A stretch of DNA of 64,000 bases from Diplonema papillatum (Eukaryota; Euglenozoa; Diplonemea; Diplonemida; Diplonemidae). Positions 62,536 through 64,000 of this stretch are shown here, piece after piece (the first letter of the stretch is position 1; each line of letters opens with the position of its first letter). The notes under the pieces are model-generated. The model did no database searches, had not been told where the DNA came from, and was given only the letters and a program-made list of their open reading frames with translations. The DNA lies in the NCBI GenBank assembly GCA_030068145.1, contig JAPJBO010000419.1:124001-188000 (forward strand), read 5' to 3'. The translations under genes and the position numbers were made by a program.

Positions 62536-64000
62536 CACTTGTAACCAGCATGTAACCACTGTAACCGGGTGTAACCAGTCTGTAACCGGGATGTAACCGC
62601 TGTAACCACTTGTAACCAGCATGTAACCACTGTAACCGAGTGTAACCAGTCTGTAACCGGGATGTAACCGCTGTAACCACTTGTAACCAGCATGTAACCA
62701 CTGTAACCGGGTGTAACCAGTCTGTAACCGGGATGTAACCGCTGTAACCACTTGTAACCAGCATGTAACCACTGTAACCGAGTGTAACCAGTCTGTAACC
62801 GGGATGTAACCGCTGTAACCACTTGTAACCAGCATGTAACCACTGTAACCGAGTGTAACCAGTCTGTAACCGGGATGTAACCGCTGTAACCACTTGTAAC
62901 CAGCATGTAACCACTGTAACCGAGTGTAACCAGTCTGTAACCGGGATGTAACCGCTGTAACCACTTGTAACCAGCATGTAACCACTGTAACCGAGTGTAA
63001 CCAGTCTGTAACCGGGATGTAACCGCTGTAACCACTTGTAACCAGCATGTAACCACTGTAACCGAGTGTAACCAGTCTGTAACCGGGATGTAACCGCTGT
63101 AACCACTTGTAACCAGCATGTAACCACTGTAACCGAGTGTAACCAGTCTGTAACCGGGATGTAACCGCTGTAACCACTTGTAACCAGCATGTAACCACTG
63201 TAACCGGTGTAACCAGTCTGTAACCGGGATGTAACCGCTGTAACCACTTGTAACCAGCATGTAACCACTGTAACCGAGTGTAACCAGTCTGTAACCGGGA
63301 TGTAACCGCTGTAACCACTTGTAACCAGCATGTAACCACTGTAACCGAGTGTAACCAGTCTGTAACCGGGATGTAACCGCTGTAACCACTTGTAACCAGC
63401 ATGTAACCGCTGTAACCGAGTGTAACCAGTCTGTAACCGGGATGTAACCGCTGTAACCACTTGTAACCAGCATGTAACCACTGTAACCGAGTGTAACCAG
63501 TCTGTAACCGGGGTGTAACCGCTGTAACCACTTGTAACCAGCATGTAACCACTGTAACCGAGTGTAACCAGTCTGTAACCGGGATGTAACCGCTGTAACC
63601 ACTTGTAACCAGCATGTAACCGCTGTAACCGAGTGTAACCAGTCTGTAACCGGGATGTAACCGCTGTAACCACTTGTAACCAGCATGTAACCACTGTAAC
63701 CGGGTGTAACCAGTCTGTAACCGGGATGTAACCGCTGTAACCACTTGTAACCAGCATGTAACCACTGTAACCGAGTGTAACCAGTCTGTAACCGGGATGT
63801 AACCGCTGTAACCACTTGTAACCAGCATGTAACCACTGTAACCGAGTGTAACCAGTCTGTAACCGGGGTGTAACCGCTGCCACTGTAACCGAGTGTAACC
63901 AGTCTGTAACCGGGATGTAACCGCTGTAACCACTTGTAACCACTGTAACCGGGTGTAACCAGTCTGTAACCGGGGTGTAACCGCTGTAACCACTTGTAAC
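62536..64000. repeat. TGTAACC satellite, right block, runs off the window
   Basis: Same 71-bp units and orientation as the left block; the retroelement split one array. Confidence 0.97.

Noticed and set aside
62360-63993. Minus-strand frames of 460-527 codons
   Set aside because: Satellite translation that runs into the retroelement's 5' repeat.
1-64000. tRNA or SL RNA genes
   Set aside because: No cloverleaf with plausible A/B boxes was recognised, and the only leader sequence lacks the GT donor expected of an SL RNA gene.

Overview
The window looks like nuclear DNA of a diplonemid flagellate (Euglenozoa; Diplonema/Paradiplonema type). Three observations support this. (1) A 38-nt stretch at 62420-62457 (minus) ends in ACAGTTTCTGTACTTTATTG. 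By recall it is the diplonemid spliced leader, and it is visibly close to the kinetoplastid spliced leader. (2) Long, GC-rich, intron-poor coding exons lie in a sea of lower-GC dispersed repeats. (3) The 18S and 28S rRNA-like fragments read as eukaryotic. The species call rests on memory of the leader and is not proven by an alignment.

Layout. 1-2.1 kb: repeats and orphan coding scraps. 2.1-13.2 kb (minus): one large gene that I reconstruct from three exons whose phases all match (2,356 codons of protein). It starts with an MGACCS acylation-type N terminus and carries polyQ, Asn-rich and low-complexity linkers. 13.4-16.5 kb: a terminal-inverted-repeat element whose broken ORF encodes repeated CxxH/CxxC/CC..HH modules. 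16.9-17.5 kb: a Cys-rich C-terminal zinc-finger exon, with a relative at 55.1 kb. 21.0-21.5 kb (minus): a complete 178-aa ZZ plus SEC-C zinc protein. 21.9-49.8 kb: almost entirely repeats, satellites, TIR elements, rDNA fragments and a few exon-like islands. 49.9-54.0 kb (minus): three exons of a receptor-type nucleotidyl-cyclase homologue (extracellular sensor, one membrane helix, HAMP-like linker, degenerate cyclase fold). 56.6-64 kb: a TGTAACC-based satellite of 71-bp higher-order units, interrupted at 58566-62535 by a retroelement with a gag-like/RT/RNase H ORF.

The retroelement is the highlight. Its termini are split direct repeats (A1-ORF-B1-A2-B2 in ORF orientation), the architecture of Ngaro/VIPER/PAT-like tyrosine-recombinase retrotransposons. 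It sits in the satellite without a visible target duplication, yet no recombinase is encoded. Its 5' A repeat contains the spliced leader joined exactly at the position that is an AG acceptor in the internal A repeat. This is DNA evidence that a trans-spliced transcript was reverse transcribed.

Family names used below (my labels): Dsp-1 and Dsp-2 (SINE-like, related to each other), Dsp-3 (begins AGAGTGAAAG), Dsp-4 (begins TACCAGGGAAAGCC), Dsp-5 (contains GTTTCGGTCC), Dsp-6 (contains GGTCCATCCC), Dsp-7 (found at intron starts), Dsp-8 (encodes a basic C terminus). Four of the five donor sites in the two genes read GTATGC. Recurring themes are exon-fragment duplications beside genes and satellites grown from pieces of dispersed repeats.
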